Assembly: GCA_038503035.1 (NCBI GenBank)
Contig: JAVSML010020809.1
Span: 186,001 to 250,000 of the forward strand
Length of the DNA stretch: 64,000 nucleotides
DNA from: Crocodylus rhombifer
Taxonomy: Eukaryota > Chordata > Crocodylia > Crocodylidae
Direction of reading: 5' to 3'
Shown: positions 13,111 to 25,960 of the stretch, one piece after another
Position numbering within the stretch: the stretch's first letter is position 1
Layout of the letters: every line of letters starts with the position of its first letter
Translations under genes and position numbers: made by a program
Notes under the pieces: model-generated
What the model was told of the DNA's origin: nothing
The model's database searches: none
The model's input: the letters and a program-made list of their open reading frames with translations, nothing else

Positions 13111-14404
13111 AATTTGTTTGTGAGGTGTGAGTTCAGTGTCGGTTAAAGCGAGCATGTGTGTGCGCGAGGCGTTGGGGATGGCTATGTGTTTACTGAGAAT
13201 ACCCTCGAGGTTGGTATTTACTAGCACCTGCATGCTATCAATAAGAACAGAAGCTGCTGTTGCCCATTGCTTAAGTGATCAGAGGAGTCAGGGCCTCACC
13301 TGGTCCCACGTATTGCATCATAAAGGCAAAACTTGCTTCATGCAAGGCCGCCTGGGACAGACGAGAGGAGCAGTAACCAGGAAGAAAATGGGGGGGAAGA
13401 ACCAAACAGAGTCGTTATGATAAACTTCAGATGCTGCAGTGACTGGAAAGGGCAAGTCGTTCTATCCGGTTGTTGGACTTGGCGCTCTGCAACGCAGGGG
13501 CAGGGATCCCCAAGGGAGCCAAGCCAAAGCTCCTGCACACGGAGATCTGCCGCTTAAACCTCATCTCCAGCAGCGACTTCCGTTGCCATAGAGTTCCACC
13601 TGCGCCTGGCATCGGCCCCGCACTTCAAGGATGTGGCTTTCAGATTGATCTGGAGTGACAGGGATCATCAAAACATATCCTTCCTGCCCCTTTATCCCTG
13701 ACCCCAGCTCTATGCACTTTCATGTGGGAGCTGTTTTTACATCCCTGTGCTTGAAGAGTTGCTGGAGCCGGTTGCCTTGTGGTACCCTAGTAAGAGAGAC
13801 CAAGTTTTCTGCTTAGTGCTCAGTAGGGCCCATCTGCCCACTCTCCTCTTTTCTATATATCTAAAGACCCGATGTTTCTCCAGAGGATACTTGGAGATTT
13901 TTAAACTACCGGTTATTGCTATCCCAGTAGAAAGTGGAGTCTGCAGATTCAGTTCCTGAGTCAGCTGCCGCACCCTCTGGTCTGACGTGTGTGCAGTAAC
14001 CTGCCCACAGCCATTTCCGAATGTTTGCTCTAGTTTTTAAATGGGTTTGCCTTGACTTGCCCAGTCTTCCTTTCTTGAAGGTCCAGCCTAGGAAGTTGCT
14101 GCAGGAAGCAGTACCTGGTCAAACCTTGAGCTTATTGGTGTGAGCGTTCACCCCAGAAACCTGGTTCTAAGTGTGTCATTCCTCCAGTTAGGGAACAGGA
14201 GTATACAGCATGTCCTGTGTGCCCACGGGCTTCTCACTTGCTGGCTACACATAAGGAAGTGTTTATGGAAATGAGGAACAAACAGAAAAATAAGCAAAAT
14301 TCACTGAATAAGTTTAGTTGCAAATTGCATATCTAATGCATGTGATGCATAGATCCTGAGACTTCAGTCATTCTCTGTAAATAATACCACTTAGAGCATA
14401 TCTG

Positions 14405-14545
14405 ACACTTGTCGTCAGATTCTCAGCAGTTTGCCTTCACTTTTATTCCTGTTTTACAGGTGGAGAAACTGAGGCACATGGAGGTTAAGTGACCTGCACA
14501 AGGTCAATGGTGGAGCTGGGAATAGAACCCCAAAGCATAAAGCCT
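14405..14545 (-). repeat. MIR-type SINE copy
   Basis: The + strand reads TTTTACAGGTGGAGAAACTG, AGGCACATGGAGGTTAAGTG, ACCTGCACAAGGTCAATGGT and GGAGCTGGGAATAGAACCCC. This is the full antisense core of MIR and one of the better-kept copies in the window. Confidence 0.75.
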
Positions 14546-15479
14546 TTTATTATACTAATAAGGAAACTCTGGAGGTGTGTTTTGGCATGGTAATCGGAGC
14601 CCCAGAGACCTGGAGGCAGTTAGTATGCTCTGTGCACGTCCCAAGAGAGTAATGATGAAACTCCTTTTATACCTTGCCACTCCGGTACTCTGTGTGCAGC
14701 CACCATAGTTTTTCCACAGTTTCAGCTTCATTATTTTTAGTGTTGTTAGCGTTAGTTGCCTTTTGGGCATTTCTTCTAGGCTCCTTGAATTTTCATCAGA
14801 AATCTGAAGAAGTGCTGAAGACTCATGCAATAAATACCTGAATACACCCACTTTGGATAACGTTGCCTTTGCAAGCTATTCTACATTTCCCCCCACCTTG
14901 TAGTTTTCAGTCTTTGCTCCTTATTACTAAGCTCGTTTTGCCTGAATACACACTCTTCCGTTTCTCGAAAGTTTACTGGCTTTACAGTTCTTTGGCTGCT
15001 GTTTCTCCTTCCCCACTGCCTGAGATTAACATCCTCTGTGATGACAAAGCTGGTGGTTTTCTAAATGGATGCGACTGTAGCCAGCAGAATTGTGAGCGGT
15101 GGGCAGAGACATACGTGTATATGTTTTAAAAATTAAAAAGTAGTTGTAGCTTTTAAACAAAATGTATTTCTACCCTTATCGGCAGCATCCACTTTTCATT
15201 TTACAGGTGGCTAGCTTTTTACTAGCATTCAGCAAACAGGATTTTAATGGTGTATAAAAACATCTTTAAAACAAAAGAATAAAGAATCAGAGTGGTTTGT
15301 AATCTGTAGTGAATACTTGCTGCCACGTGTCTTCATAGTAGCATAGTGGAATGCTTTCATTGCGGAGGAGCTGCAAAGCAGATTTACTTGAACTGTTCAT
15401 GCTGTCATAATAATGAACACAGATGCGTTTTTCTTTATCAAACTAACCCTCTTGGTACACAGCAGATTATGTAGCTGCC

Positions 15480-15600
15480 TAATGTGGCCTCTTACTGTAG
15501 ATGGGGAAACTGAGGCAGGAAAGTGCAGTTTCTTGCCTGAGGCCACAGAAGGAGTACGATGGATTAACGCTTCAGTTTCCTTGATCCCAAGCCTCACTTC
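15480..15600 (-). repeat. MIR-type SINE fragment
   Basis: The stretch GTAGATGGGGAAACTGAGGC followed by AGTTTCTTGCCTGAGGCCAC is the antisense MIR core and 'ttgcccaaggtcac' block. The left and right ends are decayed. Confidence 0.6.
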
Positions 15601-16714
15601 GGACCAGCCTCTCCCAGGTTGCGTTTACAACAGGCAGCAGATAGATGCTGTGCGCCTTGTTACAGCAACCTCCTGACATAGACGGGGTATAGAAGAAATG
15701 GCAGTGGCTGGTATGTGTATCACTGTCTCTCATACACTAAAAGGTCACTGACTACACACCCTTTATATGACTCTTCCTGGGATCAGCCCAGGCTGATTTG
15801 TTTATTCTGTTTCTTTGTAAAGCTTAAAGTTTTGATAGTAAAAGGAGCAGCATGTAACATCAAGGCAAATTGCCCTTTACATTCCAATCAATCTTAGGCG
15901 GTAGAGAGCACTCTCTGACAGCCATTGTCTAATGTAAAATATCCCAGATGCCCTAGCTAGTGCATTAGGAGCCATCAGAAATTCTGGAGTAATAGAAAGA
16001 ACTGGGCATGGTGCATGAAGATGAGATTTCTCATTCTTCTGTATAAAAATTCTGCTGCACCCCAGACATCCTCACAAATCCTGTTAAATGATTCCTGGAT
16101 AGGTATGAAATTGTTGACAAACCATCCCCTGCTCTCTTATCGGATTTATTCATTCAAATCCTTAGACTTCAAAAATTCTGGAGCTGGAATTTCATACCAG
16201 GCATCCGCTCCCTGTAATAACAGATCAGCGTGATGTTGCCGACCCAGACATCTTTCATTTCTTTCAAGAGATGCAGAGCCCTATACTAAAACTGAATGTA
16301 TTTACACAATGATAAATCCGTTCCAGAAAAATTGAATTTTTATAAAAGTCTGGAAAGAATTGGACAGCAAACATCAAAATCACTTTCAAGCAAGGCAGTC
16401 GTGACCTGAATAGTTGGCCAGGCCTTTCAGTGGTATCATAAAGATGCCCTTCCTGACTACTCTTTAAAATATACCTCCTTCATGTTAGGTGACCCCACAC
16501 TGGAGCTTTGAAGAAAGTTCCTTGTATGGCCAACAGTCATCTCACCTTGGGCTGTTTGCCTTCCATTTTTCCATTGTATGCCACCTTGCAAATAGAAAGT
16601 CTTTATAGCTGGCCATTGAGTTTGTAGCACCTTGACAAAAGAGGCACTTGAGCTTTTGCTGCTGTTGCTTGAGCTCTCCTGAAATAATTTAAAAGCTGTT
16701 TGAGTTCCTGCTGC

Positions 16715-17000
16715 CCCTTTCAGTGCAAGCCCCCAGGCACAGGCAACCGGTGGTGGGAGGGAGCACAGCGGGGCATGTGCTCCCCCCAGATTGGCCCCTG
16801 AAAGTGCTGGGGGCCTGTTTTGCTGCGCAGGCCGGTGGCATGTGGTGGAGGTGGTCGGAGGGCACTAAGCTGCAGCGTGTGGGGCCGGGGCCCTCCGGTC
16901 CCCCAGAGAACTTTTTGGCCAGCCCCTGGGGCTGCCCACAAATTGTGACCCCCCCCGCCCCAACTCAGGAGGCACCAGTCACCCATGCCCCCAGGGTGCT
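16715..17000. repeat. GC-rich insertion, probably an old DNA element
   Basis: An abrupt GC-rich block sits in AT-balanced intron DNA. It contains GGGGCATGTGCTCCCCCCAG and CTGGGGCTGCCCACAAATTG. The CATGTGCTCCCCCCAGATT part resembles ACACATGCCCCCCAGATTT inside the hAT element at 36034, so the two may share ancestry. I found no clear terminal repeats, so the edges are approximate and the class is not settled. Overlapping open frames on both strands here follow from high GC. Confidence 0.4.
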
Positions 17001-17744
17001 CCCTCCTATCCCTAGACTAAAACTGTGCCTTACTGTGAAACAGCCAGCAAAGGTCCTGAGCCAATGGGCCTGGTAGGTCATGTGTTGAAGGTGCTGCTGG
17101 TCAGTGCCAGTCAGCTCCGTCAATTTGGAAATGTGGTTTAATAGTTTCATATTAAAGATAAAGAAAAAAAGAAGCCCCTCCACAATTGTCAGTATCTTAT
17201 TTCAACTGCAGGAAACTGCAAGTTTTTTTCTTTCAGCCCCTGAAAAATACTCTTTCGGATTGAAGAGCAAGCAAAGATCAGTTTCATCCTGATCAAGTTC
17301 TTCTACTAAATGACTGGTTACTGAAGGAGCAGACTTTTTTCACACTGAGGAGATGTTTCTAAAGCATGAAGGGGTTTTGGCCTCTTTGGTTCCTTTTGGG
17401 GACTTTTTATCTTGGGCCCCTTTAACAACACAGCTGGTTTATTTTGGGGCTGTGGAGACCAAAGCCACTGCAGGAGCAATTGACCCTTTCCCTCCTGGAT
17501 CCTTTGGCACAAGGATTTCCTGGCATGATCTCCAATTTAGCAGAATGATGATTTCACAGACAATCTTCCAATCCCATTTCCAGTGCCTGTGACAAGGATG
17601 GCAATTGCTTACATGAAAAAGCAGCGTTAAGTAAATATTGCTGAAATTTAACTGTGTTTAAAGCTTTTAGCTTTTGTCCCTGTATAAGAAAGTAGGATCA
17701 CTGTTTCCTTTTGCTCTTTATTTAATCTCCTCCTCCCACATAGT

Positions 17745-18028
17745 GGGCGTGTCTACATGAGACGCTTACTGCACAGTATCCAAATTACACGGCACAGTAT
17801 CCAAATTACATGGCATGATAGCATGCCAGTCAAAAACTGTGCTATATGCTCCTGCACCACGTTTTTCGGCTCCTGCAAAGTAAGCATTCAAAAAAAACAA
17901 AACCCCTGTGCACCGGGGCTACTGCTTGGTAGCATGAGTTACTGCACATTGAATTAGTACTTGGTTTACCAAATACTAAACTTACTGTGCAGTTACTAGG
18001 GTGCATTAATGAACGTGTAGACGTGTCC
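17745..18028. mobile_element. Short TIR-bounded DNA element (MITE-like)
   Basis: The left end GGGCGTGTCTACATGAGACG and the reverse complement of the right end, GGACACGTCTACACGTTCAT, are inverted copies (about 10 of the first 13 bases agree, including GTCTACA). Further in, TTACTGCACAG on the left is mirrored by CTGCACAGTAA from the right. AGT lies directly outside both ends (17742-17744 and 18029-18031), which would fit a 3-bp target-site duplication. Inside are two tandem 21-bp units at 17771-17791 and 17792-17812 that differ at one position. There is no transposase. Superfamily is uncertain; a 3-bp TSD would favour PIF/Harbinger. Confidence 0.6.
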
Positions 18029-18654
18029 AGTGATCTTATTTGTATTACAGTAGTGCAGAAGAGCCCCAATAATGGTTTGGGGCTTGGTTTTGCCATGTGC
18101 TGTGCAGGAATGTGGCCCAGAGAGCTTCACAGACTGTACTGTAAGATGACAGTGCAGGTGGGTACCACAAACAGACAGCATCTTCTTTCTGTGTTGCTCC
18201 TTTCATGCACATGCCGATCTGATGCCAGCTCCCCTTCCCTTCTCCATCTGTGCCATACTGCTCCCTGCTATGTGACTGTGCTACCTGGTTCTTACTTACC
18301 ACTCCCTCCTGTTTCTCATAGGTGCTGCCCAGTGCCTGTGCTCCTCTTCCCCTCCAACTTACAAGGCACACGTGGCCTGGCTCCCAGTCTCTACCCTTCT
18401 CCCAATTCTGGCTGGAAGCTGCAATGTAAGATCTATCCAAGACCACATTCTGCTGCTTTTTCTGCCTGCTTTTATTTTAGCTGTAATGAAGTTCAGCTAG
18501 GTTGGCTTCCTTTCCTTGCAGCAAGTTTTACAGGCCCCTCAACCCTTTTAGTTTTTGTAATAACAGCTTGGAAACAAGGAATAGTATGGGCTGGTGAGCA
18601 CAGTTTTGGGCAAAGGGGACCCATGAGTCAAAGCTGCTGTTCCCAGTGCTGCCT

Positions 18655-18800
18655 TTGACCTGTTGTGTGAACTGGGGCAGTTAATTTCCCTTCTCAGTCT
18701 GTCTTATCTGTTTAGACTGTAGGATCCTTGAAACAGAGGCTATCTTTTGCTCTGCCTGTAAAACGCCTTAGCAAACTGGGGCCTGATCTCTGTTGGAGCC
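18655..18800 (+). repeat. MIR-type SINE 3' fragment
   Basis: GTGTGAACTGGGGCAGTTAA, CTCAGTCTGTCTTATCTGTT and the tail AACTGGGGCCTGATCTCTGT follow the order of the 3' half of a MIR-like SINE. The tail 'tgggg(c/t)cctgatct' is common in sauropsid copies. Confidence 0.5.
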
Positions 18801-20470
18801 TTTAGCCACTAATCATGTAACACACAACAGTAGCCACCAGCCTGGGACCTGCCAGCTCTCCATAACGTGCAGCAGATGCTCACTGGTACCAGTCTGGGAT
18901 ATGGTGTTTTCAAACAAGTGTCAACCACTGAAAGCACCAAGCATCCATTTCCTTCGAGATGGCAGATATTTATGTTATGATAACATTACAATTACATGGT
19001 TAGCACCTACCTCATTTGTGACCTGAGTTTCCTAAGGGTAGTGTTTTGTACGTGCTTCCCTAAACCAAATATCTGTTGGCCATGTCTCATTCATGGTAAA
19101 TAACTGTACTGTTGAATTAACTTCTTACCATGGACTCTCTAATCCCCACAGCCTCTGATGTATGGAGGCACTTGGTCCCGCACGTAACAGTCTCAAGCCA
19201 TGTGCTTTCTGAGTGAGTTATACAACAGAGAGTGTGCCCTGTGCCGCCTCCATAGCTGTTTGCTATGAGTTTGTCTTCCAGTTTAGCCCCATATGTCGTG
19301 CTTTTTATGTTAGAGGAAACCTGTGTACTGAACGAGCATTGTCATCTGCCCCTTTAGTACCCCACAAAGATCTTCTATCAGATAATGTTTCTCTAAATTT
19401 ATTATGATAAAAATGAACAGCTGCAGGCGAGAGACCTAAAAATAGGTACTGGAGATGATGATTGCAATTCCTCGTATTTCTAGAAAGAGAGATCTCAATT
19501 CATGTTCTGTAGAGTGGTAGCTTGCTTGTGTCTTGTTTGCTGGTCATACAGTTCCCTAGAGCAGTTCTGTGCGTCTCTTAGGCATGTGCCTCCTTGGGAA
19601 GAACTGGCCAAAAGGCAGGTCTCGCTATGGATTCTCTAACTAAAGACTATGAGAATTTATGGTCCTACCTCATTTGGCTCAGACTGTGACACTACCAGCT
19701 ATCCTCTTTGTAACTAAGACGTTGTTTGGAGCAAAAGCTATGATGGTCAAAGTGGGCATTCTGCTGGATAGAAGGTAGTTGCTCAGGAATTCAGAGGTCC
19801 AAATCCTGCTGCTATTGCTGCCTTTAGCAATTTTGAAAGGGAAAAGATCCACTACATTACATCACATCATCCATTTACTTCTTCGGCCCCCAGTACAGGA
19901 TTGTTCTCTTCCCCCTCTTCCTAATGCATTGCCCTGCAAAGTATCTAATTTAGTACTGGAAGCTGTGCCTGAACCATCCCTCCCTTTTTTCCTGTGTGGC
20001 AGAGATAACGTACTTCCCAGGACTGGAGAACTCTCCTTGCATTAGAAGAGGAAGACCTGACCTCTCCTATAACAGGTGAAACTGTGTCTTCTCTGCTTTG
20101 AAACCACCAGTGAAATACATTTTGCACTAGCTTGTAATGCAGTGATTTATGCTGAGAGATGCTGTGTAATATCCCAGTGTCCTTTTGCCTTTGTGTTTTA
20201 TTTTTCCTCTAATATATTTTTGTGGGCGTGTTCCCATGTATGGCGGGTATTTACCCAAAATGCCTAAGGCAAGAAAGATGCCCTAAGTTCTCCTTCACTG
20301 GGAAATCTTCCGTGCTCTTGTGCATTCCCTTTTCCACTCTTTCCTTTAATGTTTTTTCTTTATTTTCTAAATTTTATCGCAATTTTTTCCTGCAGCTTTT
20401 GAAATAGTATTTACAAGGGACAGCTCATTTAAGACAGAAAATAACTGGAGAAAAAGATAGTCCCTTCTCT

Positions 20471-20538
20471 CTCACACACACATGCATGCGCACACCCATG
20501 TGCATGCATGCGTACACAGACACACACACGCATGCACT
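20471..20538. repeat. CA/GCATG microsatellite
   Basis: Alternating purine-pyrimidine DNA: runs of CACACA mixed with CATGCATGCG and GTGCATGCATGCG. It is a simple repeat in intron 3 with potential to form Z-DNA. Confidence 0.85.
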
Positions 20539-20639
20539 TTTTTCATGACCGGGAACAACTTTTTTTCCTTGTTTTCTAAATGTGAGGAGTTCAAAATACA
20601 CAAGAAAAGTTGCAGCACTTGTTCCTGGTTTTCCATTTA

Positions 20640-22080
20640 AAGACGCATTAAACAAGAAGCCTGCCCTTTCCTATTCAGGGCGAAAATACTTTGATCCAGT
20701 TTTCTGAAGACAATACTCATTTCATGAGAATATTTAATCAGTAGAAAATAGGGAGGATTTAGTTTGTTTGTTTAGTATTTAACCAAGTGAATAAGGCAGA
20801 TTAGGGGAAGGGGGGGGGGACTGGACCCATAAACAAGGTGATATATAATATTTTTTTTCGTTCTCCTTTTAAATAAATACCGATCAGCTTTATGTTCGGA
20901 GACAATAGGAGCCGTTGGCTTAAATTTGCAGTTTACTGTATTTATGGCTGTAATATCAAGGTGCTGCCGTCGTAATTTCATGCCCCAATGAGAAGAGCAA
21001 GGTCGAAGCAAATGCTTCCATCGGCATCTGCTAACACACTAACTCATAAACAAGGCCCGGCTGGATCAGGTGGCACGGAATAATACAGGCTAATGAAATA
21101 CAGCACAGCTTTCCATTACTGTTAGTTTTTACAGTGTCGTCATTACGTGTAATTTATGTTTAAAAAATTCAATTTTATACAAGGCTCTGGGAAATAGGGG
21201 TCTGCAGGTCACCCGACGACTTTTAACGGCTCTGAGAGTCCTTATTGCACTCCACTGTTCCAACAAAATGTTAATAATAAAATAAATAAATAAAAAATCC
21301 CCCCCTTTTACTTTTTCTTCTTTCCCCTGCTGAGCCTCTGGTTCTGTCCTTTTAATTTCAGGCACTTTAAGGAGAGTTTGGAGCTTTCAGCTGCTGGGGG
21401 GGGGCAGCCCCCTTCCTCTGGGGTTTGGGGAGAGGAACAACTGCCTGTTCACTTTCCTTTTGTCCCTCTAATCAATCAGGGGGGGCTGTAAATGGAGTAA
21501 ACACAGCTGAGGAGAGGGAGATACTTAACAGCCTCTCTCCCAAACCCTCACCCTCTGACATTGCCCTCCTCTCCTCCATTACACTTCATTTTATTATAGA
21601 CTCCAAGAGCCTGACCAGGAAGAGAAACTGCTGCCAGTTTGGGTTTGCTTTTTTTTCCTCCTAACATCAAAATACTCTTATTTTTAACCCTTTCTCCCCC
21701 ACCCCTAATGGCCCAATGTAATATTTATCACTTTGTTGCCAGTCAGATTTTTCTCTTTTTAGTTTTGTGTAGGATAAACCAAGAATCAAAGGGACACAAA
21801 CAGATTAAAAATGGATATGAAATATATATTGTTAAAAGTTCATAGCTGTGTAATTAACAGCACCTTGAATGCTGTTAATTGGATGATTAAAGCTGTGAGA
21901 ATTCAAAGCGAGCTCAGTTTTTCTTAAAATTGCCTTGCTTTTTGCATTTTTGTATTTGAGACCGGTCAGCTCATTCACTTTGACATTCACATTCCCGGGC
22001 ACTTGTACAATGACGGGGTTATGAGTGCAGCAGGGGATGTCTAAATCCAAGTCAAGTATCTTCATTCAAACAAAGGCAAA
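20640..22080. promoter_or_regulatory. Candidate cluster of conserved non-coding elements
   Basis: About 1.4 kb is free of SINEs and other recognised insertions except short homopolymers. It is rich in TAAT/ATTA homeodomain cores, for example GCTAATGAAATACAGCACAG, GTCATTACGTGTAATTTATG and TGTTAATTGGATGATTAAAG. It includes a perfect 11-bp inverted repeat at 21852-21880. The combination resembles deeply conserved developmental enhancers. Location between PEX14 exons and upstream of the convergent presumed CASZ1 gene makes a distal CASZ1 enhancer conceivable, but that is inference. Confidence 0.4.
21852..21880. repeat. Perfect 11-bp inverted repeat, 7-bp spacer
   Basis: The arms are AATTAACAGCA (21852-21862) and TGCTGTTAATT (21870-21880), exact reverse complements around CCTTGAA. 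Each arm contains a GTTAAT half-site like those bound by HNF1 and related homeodomain proteins, and another ATTA core follows at once (GGATGATTAAAG). Confidence 0.8.
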
Positions 22081-22989
22081 AAAAACCCAACAATTTAAAA
22101 AATCAGCTGGCTGCTTCTGCTGACCTTAGATTTTGGTAAAACCTTCAGTTGAAATTGAACTTATGTTGCCTCTTTAACAAGGGCAGGTGGAAGGATAAGG
22201 ATCAGGAGCTCCCCATGAAATGTATTAAACGACATGAACTTTTTGGAGGTACAAGCGTGTTAATGAACAGTAAGACGAGCATCCCGGGTAAAGAACCAGG
22301 TAGCGGCGTATAGAACTGACTGAACAGGTGGGATCGTTAATCTTCAGCCAATCCCAGGATATTTTTATGGCGATTCTTTTAAAATCTGACCATGTCCTTA
22401 AGAAAGCAGTTGGCTCTGTGGCTTTCAGGAACAGGACCGTAACGTCGTTTCAGGATTCCTGCCAGCAGATTTTCCTTTTAGTGATGTGGGGTCTGATAGA
22501 GACTTCATGCAGACAGGTAGCTCGTTGTTCAGCTGAACAAAGTCAGCCCGCTTGGGTTTGTTTGCTTTTTAACAGAAATCATGAGAAAAAGAAAATCCTG
22601 TTTGTCTCTGGTTTGGCTCTGTTTGCCTCAGGTGTGACAACAGCCCCAGGGCCATCTAGCAGACGGAGTGGTAAAAGGCTGGGTTGGAGAATCCAGGAAA
22701 GAATTAAATTATTTTTTCCTGTCCACTCCTAAGGAGACAACATATTTTCCTTTTTCTAGTGAGAATTTTTCTCCTCAAACCTGACCCTTTCTTCAGGTAT
22801 TAATGAACCTGCGGCCTCAGTTGCCGGACTGGATAAAACACTGGGGAACATAATAAAAAGAAAGATACCTAGACTGGATGGGGACTGAATATGATGCCCT
22901 ACAAGGAACGTGCAAGAGTTGGAAATGACTCGTTAAGTCATCCAGTCAATCTCCCAGCTGATGCGGGGTTGCTTCTTTATAGTACGTTT

Positions 22990-23210
22990 TCCTAGTGCTC
23001 TAGCTGCTTATTTGAAACTCAGAATATCTGGGTTTGAACCCCCAGATCTGCTGCAGATCCACTGTGTAATCTTGGGGCAAGTAGTTTACCTCTGTGCCTT
23101 ACCTGCCCATCTAGAAAATGGGGACAAAGGTATTGTAAGAAAACAGGCTTTGATGTATTGGAGATGCTCGGAGTCCATGACAATGGATGTTATAAAATCA
23201 CATAGATAAT
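22990..23210 (+). repeat. MIR-type SINE copy
   Basis: The block order is that of sense MIR: TAGTGCTCTAGCTGCTTATT, TCTGGGTTTGAACCCCCAGA, ACTGTGTAATCTTGGGGCAA, GTAGTTTACCTCTGTGCCTT, CTAGAAAATGGGGACAAAGG and a 3' end with a degenerate 'gctttgatgtattggagatgctc'-like tail. It is nearly full length. Confidence 0.75.
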
Positions 23211-25769
23211 TTAGTTTTAAAAGTCCCAAGCAAAGAAGTTTCCAAGTAGGCATCCTAAGTGCAGGCTTAGAGCATGGCCTGTTTTGTTGTCTAACAGTGT
23301 AGCTGATTGACTCCCGAAAATTGGGACTGGCAGGAGTGAAGTTGCTGAATGAGCGTTGCTGAGAACACCTGAATGCAAAATATTGTTGGGTGCTGGATAA
23401 TGTAAATTAACACCCTCCAACCTAAAAAAGAAAAATTTAATGTTTTATGAAAATTACAACTAATTCTTGCAAAAAGCCGCGGCTCTACGGAGGAGCAAGA
23501 TAGACGGATGGGGGAGGGGAGGAGGTTTGCATTCTGTAGGGCTGTGAAGACAGTTTCCTCGCATCCTTCTCCTCCGCTCAGTCCTTGCTCAGTACCCTCT
23601 GCGGTTAGATTATTCCTTGCAGATAGCAATCAACTGGAAGGAAGTGTGTGTCTAATTTGCATGAGATTATTTAAAACAAAAAAAAAGGTCTGCATTAGTC
23701 AGGGTGATGGTAAACAACGCAAAGAGATGCCTTTTATAATATAGCCGTGGCTCAGCTTTCAAAGCCAAATATAATTCACTTACAATTGGCAGTTTCCTTT
23801 ATTGTTCCTTTTAACCTTTTGCATTCTGCATGGTCTTGATCTCTCTCTGACTCCAGAAGATCTAAAATGTTTGTCTTTCATACCGTGGGGGAGGCGAGGG
23901 TTGCAGGGGATGTTCTGTTACACTGATGTGATGCTATTGACACGCTTGTTCCCAGAGACGATCATATTCAGTGCAAGGCTTTAGTTTTTGTGGCACCATT
24001 TATGCACCCAAGAGAGAGCGCATATTCTGTTTGGGTAACCAGCTTTGTACTGGAAAAGGGCAGTAAGCAAGCCTGTGGATACTTTACAGGTCTCACTGGG
24101 TTGAAAGGGCTATCGATTCTGGGTGCTGGTGTTGGACAGAAGTGGCGTACCCCAGAGCTCAGAATGAGTTTTGATGTCCATAAGCCAGTGCACATCCAAG
24201 AAGGGCCAAATGGTGGGAGTATTCTTGTGTTGTGAATCCCTGGTGGGCAGAATGACTGAGTGTTGCTCTCTTCATCGCTTTTCCATTTTTTACGCACTTA
24301 AAATGTCCCAATCTGCTCTACACACACATTAACTTAGGGTAGTACCAAGATGCCTAGGCTTCCTTTTTGTGTAGGCAAACCGGAATTCATATGGGTGAGT
24401 GAAGTTAAATGACTCCTGCTATTGGTACCTATTTCTGATTTTGTTTCATATTCAGTAGGCATGCCAGGATGGTTAAGTCAAGACAAGCTACTAGGCCAGA
24501 CGGATCACTGGTTTGATCCCAGCGTTTTCAGTTTCTTTGAAAACGCTATAGTTTTTTGCATTCCTGAGTTTTGGAAAACAGTTTCCTGGGTTTGGAAAAG
24601 TTGCTCTTGCTGTGAGCACGAGAGAAGAAAAACTTTCATGGCGAAGTGTTAGAGTCCTGAGAATGGACTCCTTAAAATACCTAATAAATTTTTGCTAGTG
24701 TTCATGAAAAGTGCCAAAGTGACAGCCCTGGAGATAGACATTTTCTCTGAATCCAGAAATGGTGAGCTGAACTGCTGGCTTTTTCTTTCTCTGGCCTTTA
24801 ACCCTGACCTTCAGTAGATCTCTTGGTGGTTAGAGACCGAGGTGATAGGTCTTCGTAAACAGCATAGTTGGAGATGGACAGATAGGGACGTATCCAGTCC
24901 CTGTACTTATTTTGGTCTTGTACTTTCATTATTAACAATGAAGCCAGTTGTAGTAATGTTTTCTGAGATGCTATTAGTAATGTGAATGAAACCGCTGCAC
25001 AGAGCCACAGAATAGCCATTGGATGGTAGCAGCTTTTACTCTCTCCGAACTTGTGCAGGATTCAAATCGGCAAACTAAATCTGAAAGCTTTCATATCTCA
25101 TTACCATTCACATGCACTTTCTCTTCCCTGTTAAAGCAGGATTCTGTAATGGAAACAGTGACACTCGAGTCTTGCTAGTGGGCATGACCAGAATAATGCA
25201 AGAAGTAAATTTTATCTATAAAACTTTTTTTTCCTAAACAGGATGAGAATTGAGGGGGTAGTAGGAATGGGAAACAATGAGCATTATTTCCTGTTCTTTG
25301 CATAGCCTGAAGATCTCAAGGACAAAGCATCCTCCATAACTTACTGTACGTTTCTCAGTGTTAAATGTTATCACATCTGCTATCTTTGCATGGAAACAGA
25401 ACAAAATGCCCTTTTTTAGAGAGCTGCATTTGCAGTCAGCAGCTAATATAGCCTTGTGTGTCTGGCTCCAGACTTATAAAATTCCGTGGTTGCTAGTGAT
25501 CTATAATGCCAGCATCTGCTTATGCTCTCCCCTCTATTGGATAATTATGAATTGGTTAAAACAGTTCCTTTCTTATTAGGATTTTACTGTCTAACAGGGC
25601 TCACGTACCATAAATATTGCTACTGGGGCTTTAAAACAACCGCCTGAGTGAATGTGTCCATGTGTCTCTTATCGCTGTCCCCTCTTGGTTGCTGGTCTGT
25701 CTGTATCTTTGCTATATGAGGCCCGCATCAAATGCAAGACGATTGTTTTTAGGTAGGTTGGTTGTATCC

Positions 25770-25960
25770 AAAAGTGAAGCCCAGAACTTCAGATTTAAAA
25801 TCCTACGTGTGACATTGACAGCCAGCTCTGATCTGAAATGGGTCACTTAACCTTTCTGTGTATGAGTATCCCCTTTTTAAAATGGGGATAATACTGAACG
25901 TAAAGGAGTTCTGGGAAGATCAGCTCATAATTATAAAGCCCTCTAAAAGACAGGCATGGT
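25770..25960 (+). repeat. MIR-type SINE copy
   Basis: GGGTCACTTAACCTTTCTGT, TTTTAAAATGGGGATAATAC and the 3' tail AATTATAAAGCCCTCTAAAA match the second half of the MIR consensus in order; the 5' half is weaker. Confidence 0.65.

Noticed and set aside
17987..18658. 223-codon open frame on the + strand in intron 3
   Set aside because: It starts inside a MITE and runs through anonymous intron DNA; no family resemblance, no splice context, and no conserved features.
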